From the NCBI GenBank assembly GCA_023853785.1, contig JAJIRX010000252.1, positions 1-24,284 of the forward strand: a stretch of DNA of 24,284 nt. The letters run 5' to 3'. Positions 20,201 to 24,284 of this stretch are shown in pieces (the stretch's first letter is position 1; each line of letters opens with the position of its first letter). The position numbers and the translations under genes were made by a program. The stretch is from Psilocybe azurescens (Eukaryota; Basidiomycota; Agaricomycetes; Agaricales; Agrocybaceae). Below the pieces are notes generated by a model that was given only the letters and a program-made list of their open reading frames with translations, did no database searches and was not told where the DNA came from.

Positions 20201-20418
20201 AGATTCGGATATCCAACCTGTTCCTAACGAATTAAATGGAGGCAAGGTGAGAGCCTGAGGTACCTGTACGGGTGGAAGCGATGGCGACGACTGGAGTTTT
20301 GAGGGAGGAGGGGCACTAGGGGTTCGTTTGAGTCCTGAGGAGGGGGCGGAGGCAATTTGGCGTCCATTGGGGAAGGAGCACGGGAATTAAAGACAGGATC
20401 TGGTTGGAGGTCGTTCAT
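17232..20418 (-). CDS. DH-PH Rho guanine nucleotide exchange factor with proline-rich tail
   Basis: Predicted Dbl-family activator of a Rho/Cdc42-type GTPase. Exons: 20418-20218, 20162-20026, 19972-19868, 19817-19752, 19709-19203, 19146-19013, 18959-18511, 18454-17232. The corrected length is 940 residues. Layout: Pro-rich N-terminus (PSAPPPSKLQ), DH domain at about 97-285 (TDLVDTEKAFVDQL, later KTRLKYYLKLYNRLL), Ser/Arg linker, PH domain at about 390-525 (MRKEHLILETDSLESRNRLL), a 300-residue Pro/Gly/Ser-rich stretch (534-830) and a C-terminal folded segment with WKSLGSAKLKLYRQ that resembles a PH/RanBD-like fold. I see no calponin-homology domain at the N-terminus or clear PB1 at the end, so it is not a standard Cdc24. 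The intron at 20025 begins GCAAGT. Frame breaks: missing bases at 20342-20346 and 19300-19302, surplus base at 18729-18734. Confidence 0.87.
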
Positions 20419-20631
20419 GATTGCAGGAGAACGCCTGACAGAACGTGCTGGACAGCGTTCAAGCTCTGAAATTTGACCTCCAATGTCCACTTGCACATCC
20501 TCCCATACACAAATTCCATCATTTCTCACCACGTGATCATTTCCACGCAGTAATTCGGTACTCTTACTTCCCAGTGACCAACGATATGGACGACGACAAA
20601 GTCACGAAAAAGAAAAACTCTCTCTTCTACA
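20419..20631. promoter_or_regulatory. Short bidirectional promoter region with a CACGTG box
   Basis: Only 213 bp separate the RhoGEF start from the start of the divergent membrane-protein gene, so the two promoters must overlap. A CACGTG palindrome is at 20530-20535, near the middle. No other element stands out. Confidence 0.4.
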
Positions 20632-21396
20632 ATGTCATTTGGATGGACCGTGTCTTTCGCACTCGATCCACAACAGAGGACCTTCTGTCTCCAGAGAGAG
20701 GCCGGAAACATTACTTCCCGTGACTATGATGCTTCCCTAGATTTTCTCCCAAATTATCACCGCTACTACCCTGTCTGTCATGATTTGTCCAGTTCCTTCC
20801 CCACCCAACTCACTTGACACTCTAGATACTCTGTTGTCTTGGGGCTACCTCTTTGGTTCTTCTGCGTCCTGCAAAATGGAGTCAAGCAAAGCAGGGTATG
20901 ACCGCATTCACGCTTGGCTTCGCTGGCTTCACCTTGGGCAAATTCGTGTTGCTCAATGCCCACTACGAATATGTGCGCTCACTGGAAAACCCAGCTGGGT
21001 TTGACCGAGCAATGCAAAATATCAAGAACAGACTAGGCACTCATGTTCCGGAGGGCTTCATCATCGAACGAATATACGAACCTTCCTCCACTGACAATGC
21101 ATATGGAACCCAAATTCCTGAACACGGTATAGATATGCTCATCTTTCCATCCTTGATGCATTCCTCATTGACTATCATCAGAATCTAGCATTATGCTCCC
21201 AACGACTGCAGATTCTTCCTCTCGGCAGGCCAGCCAGACTCCTCCGCACAAACCTCCGAGTAAATGGGACCAAATTCGAAATGCTAACAATCGTGCAGCA
21301 AACACTTCATCATGGGATGCGCTGCGTCAGAAACACGAAAAGGAGGCTGTAAAATCCCGAAACGCCGGCGAGGAGGTGCAGTGGTCTGAATCATAA
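20632..21396 (+). CDS. Small two-helix membrane protein, possibly OCIA-like
   Basis: Exons 20632-20772, 20826-21126 and 21182-21396 join in phase to give 218 residues with no frame break. Two hydrophobic segments, around ILCCLGATSLVLL and GMTAFTLGFAGFTLGKFVLL, are separated by a short basic loop (RPAKWSQAKQ). A conserved-looking segment EYVRSLENPAGFDRAMQNI follows, then a hydrophilic tail with SKWDQIRNANN and WDALRQKHEKE. The layout recalls OCIA-domain mitochondrial or endosomal membrane proteins, but the match is weak and by eye only. The start is the least certain part: ATG 20632 (ACAATGTC context) is preferred, and an upstream ATG at 20586 is in another frame. The last intron could instead end at 21188, which would need an additional base. 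Confidence 0.6.
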
Positions 21397-21663
21397 AAGT
21401 TCCAACAGTGGCACCAGATGCCACTCGATGCTGATATGTCCCTGCGACATGTACCAACTCACAATCCAAAAATGTGATTGCGAAACACTTAACCTGAAAA
21501 TTTCCGTTTTACATTTCGTTAGATACCAAGAAAACTAAGAAAAAAGGGGGTTAGGTATACGTGGATACAAAAAATCCAATGGAAGAAGCGATAGAGCTAC
21601 ACAATTTACAAAGCAGCGCACTTGTCCGAGCGTCAAGGAGGGGGAAAAGTAATCATAAAGACA

Positions 21664-24284
21664 TCACAACGCGTAGTTATTTGTGGCCGGGGAGACCGAA
21701 GCATCGCGCCTTGGCCAGGTTGGTCCTAAAAGACTGCCATTGGGAGACATTGGATGGGCTGAGGGAAAGCGTCCAGGTAGCGACTGTTGTTCGTAGGCAG
21801 GACTCACTGGCAACAGGGCTGGACCAGAACCTTCTTCGCTCTGAGGTCGAGACCCTAGGTCTTTCTGGAATAGGGTTGTGTGCGAAAATGGGTAAAGAGG
21901 GACACCCACTTCCAGAGGTTGTTTCTGTGCAGTCATGCGAACAATCTCTCGCATAAGACCCTGCAGCAACCTCTCTTGACGCGCTGTCATTCATTATTTG
22001 TTAGAAATCAGACAGACCGTGGGGGTAGGATCAAACATACTTCCAATGGGGGATTTCTGACCATATTCCATCATCGCAAACCTAGCCAGAGGTGCACGTA
22101 TTAGCTTGAGGGTAATCGTAAATAAAAATAAAAGTCTGAACGCACCTAAGAACATTAATTTCGCCCCACACTGTTGACTCTCTCTCAGAATCGTTGATTT
22201 CAATGAAGTATTTGCAAAGCTGTACTTGTACCACAGCTGCAAGGTACCAACAGATCTGTAAAACTGATTCAGAATGCCAAAATAGACAGAACAAAGAGGA
22301 CTACACACTGTCACAAACGGATGCAGCCTAGTAATATCCAAAGACGTGGCAGATAAGACATAATATGCACCGAGGATACATCGCGCGGAATTGACGCATC
22401 TGGCGGTAGACATGTTCTGCGGATCTGTAAAATCAATATAGGGATTATGTAGTGTGATTGTCGCACTGTTCATTTCAACAGTTAGAGATAACAAAAATTA
22501 AAAGTAGAGGGAAAACTTGCGCGTGTGGGATAATGTGAACCATGTATAAATCTGTGTCCAATGAGCTACCATCGGGTGCGTCGGTCACCCCGGTGTTATT
22601 CCTGTATATCTGAGGCAGACTTTCCAAAAGTCGGAACAAACTAGTTTGTCGAGTTCTTCAAAGCCCGGTAAGAAGAAGGGGTTTTGATTCTTGCTCGGTG
22701 CTGTAGGGGCTCTGAGATTACCCTGACGTTGAAATCAGTGACTTTGCCAAATAGCATCACTGATTTGATGAGGAGAAGGAATGAGTCTGTGTACTGCGGA
22801 GGATGCTTGGTGAATAAATCAGGAGTGCATAGATCTTGCGGGTTGCTCGGGATTGGCGACTAAGTCGATCAAAAGTGAGTTTATGTTCGCTTCGAGCACA
22901 GGACATGACGCACCTCAGATTCAAAATCTGTGGTTCGTAAAGGCAACTCGGTGCCAAGGTCTCTCTCGTCGACCGCATGGATCCATCCACCGACCGATGC
23001 AATACGGTCAAATATTATAGTCATCCACCACGTCCGCCGTCTTGATTCTAGATCGCGCAAGTCTTTGGGCGGTGCCAAATAAGCACCAGGAGAGCTGTTG
23101 CCATGAGTCGAAAACGTCCCTGGATAGTTTAGGCGAAGAGGCACGGCGACACGAGTTTGAAAGGCAGCAAAGATCCAAACTTCGACCCAACGCCCTTCTT
23201 GATAAAAATACCACGATAGAAGGATGCAAGCTTGCATGACAGAGAATATATCCTCGCCGCTAGCCATAGTTTTGTCAATATACTGCCGAGTTTTGCTTGC
23301 ATGAAACTCAGCAAATTGATCACGACGAGTTCCGTCGGGTAACGTTACTATATTTTGAGGAGACCATCTTGAACTTGCTGCACACTGTTGCACGTTAGAA
23401 AACTTTCCACTACAAGCGCGGCAGCCTACTCAACTATAGCATGGAGTATGGCCGAATGAGGAAATCCAGGGTCTCGTGGAGATAGTTGCATGGATGCCAG
23501 AAATGAAGGTTTGTGGAGTACACGAGATCCACAAGGATCACACCTAAAGAAAACATCGATGCTAGACAGATATTAGCCAAGAAAGAGTCGGGCGGAATGG
23601 ATAGACGAACTAATGATTCAGTGTTGTAGGATCTGGGAGGTCGGGATTCCAACCGGAAAACAATAAATCCATGAAAGGATCAGAGCCCGGTTTTGCGTTA
23701 ACATTCTGAAGTTCTGGGCTACCGCTTGAGCTACGAAACCTCGTCTCAGGGCTATCAGGGGCAATGAGATCAAGGATGGCAAGGGACGCCTGGGGCAAAG
23801 TAATTCCTCCTCCATCGGAAGCCTGAAGACTTCCAGAAATCCCTGGTGGAACGGGAGGCGTCATTCGAGCGCTGTTTGGTGAACCAGACGCCGTTTGTTT
23901 GTCGTACAGCTTGCTTTTTAGTTCAGCTAATTCGAGTGGTAGCCATGAACAAAAATTCACCGCCGGATCCAACAATGTGCTCACATATCTGATCCTCGAG
24001 CTCTTTGATTTTTTCAACTGGATCTGTGTCCGGTGCCAATCTCAGGCCTTCCACTGGATCGTACGAACATTGGGGTTCGGTAGGATGTCTAAGTTGTGCA
24101 GATTGGTAGTGAATCGAGGTTCAATATGTGCAACGACTTACGCGTAGCCAACCGGTGCGGGAACGCTGACAAGGGCTTGCCACTGCCTTTATTCATTCCT
24201 TTAGTATCCTTCGAAAGTACTTAACTCGAATAACCCACTTAACGCATGTGCCACAGTGGGGACGAGCAGCGTCACATTTCTAAC
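21664..24284 (-). CDS. Zn2Cys6 fungal-specific transcription factor (N-terminus outside window)
   Basis: Nuclear DNA-binding regulator of the Gal4-type binuclear zinc cluster class with a fungal-trans (PF04082-type) middle domain. Exons inside the window: 24279-24239, 24165-24142, 24088-23985, 23926-23611, 23561-23435, 23384-22914, 22859-22521, 22465-22309, 22255-22146, 22081-22041, 21974-21664; about 680 residues. The visible part begins KCDAARPHCGTCV, which holds cysteines 3-5 of the cluster, and the sixth comes in PQCSYDP. A coiled coil follows (VEKIKELEDQISELKSKL). The central domain includes DVFFRCDPCGSRVLHKPSFL and ESRRRTWWMTIIFDRIASVG. The first two cysteines lie beyond the right edge, upstream of a splice acceptor at 24280-24281. 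Missing bases: 22721-22723 and 22626-22629. One intron (22520) appears to start GCAAGT. Target genes are unknown. Confidence 0.92.

Noticed and set aside
21127..21188. A missing G at the last intron of the membrane-protein gene
   Set aside because: The alternative acceptor CATCAG at 21176-21181 keeps the frame with no correction.
1..24284. Biosynthetic or defence gene cluster
   Set aside because: The genes belong to unrelated housekeeping and regulatory families with mixed strands and ordinary spacing. No backbone synthase, transporter or effector-type set is present.

Overview
This 24.3 kb window is nuclear DNA of a filamentous fungus, most likely a basidiomycete of the Agaricomycetes. Genes are dense and lie on both strands. 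Nearly all carry many short introns (about 45-70 bp, mostly GT-AG, apparently three GC-AG). The protein families (bL17m, uL13, mitochondrial ACP, Zn2Cys6 fungal-trans factor, DH-PH RhoGEF, NGL-type exonuclease) are those of an ordinary fungal chromosome arm. I see no CRISPR, prophage, rRNA, tRNA or intact transposon. The species call is inference from gene structure.

Layout, left to right: small orphan gene (237-658, +); mitochondrial ribosomal protein bL17 (1214-2223, -); SMP-30/gluconolactonase-like protein (2468-3765, -); mitochondrial acyl carrier protein (4161-4759, -); cytosolic ribosomal protein uL13/RPL16 (5327-6104, +); triple-KH poly(C)-binding-type protein (6445-7574, +); NUFIP1-domain zinc-finger protein (8136-9481, +); a 22-exon M16 metallopeptidase (9509-13987, -); a 1.35 kb gene-poor, partly AT-rich gap with short inverted repeats (13988-15339); a CCR4/NGL-type exonuclease (15340-17066, +); a DH-PH RhoGEF (17232-20418, -); a small two-TM membrane protein (20632-21396, +); and a Zn2Cys6 transcription factor cut by the right edge (21664 to beyond 24284, -).

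These are housekeeping and regulatory genes placed side by side, not a pathway cluster. Three share a translation or RNA theme (bL17m, uL13, KH protein), NUFIP1-type proteins assist box C/D snoRNP assembly, and ACP with bL17m serve the mitochondrion.

The most important thing for a reader: nine of the twelve genes cannot be read straight through, even after introns are removed. I located 25 places where one base must be added or removed to restore the conserved protein, and nearly all fall in short homopolymers. After these corrections every exon-exon phase agrees. Because essential single-domain proteins (uL13, bL17m) are affected together with everything else, the likely cause is uncorrected homopolymer error in the assembly rather than gene decay. 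Protein lengths given below are for the corrected reading and are therefore inferences. I did not find convincing evidence of a novel biological system here.
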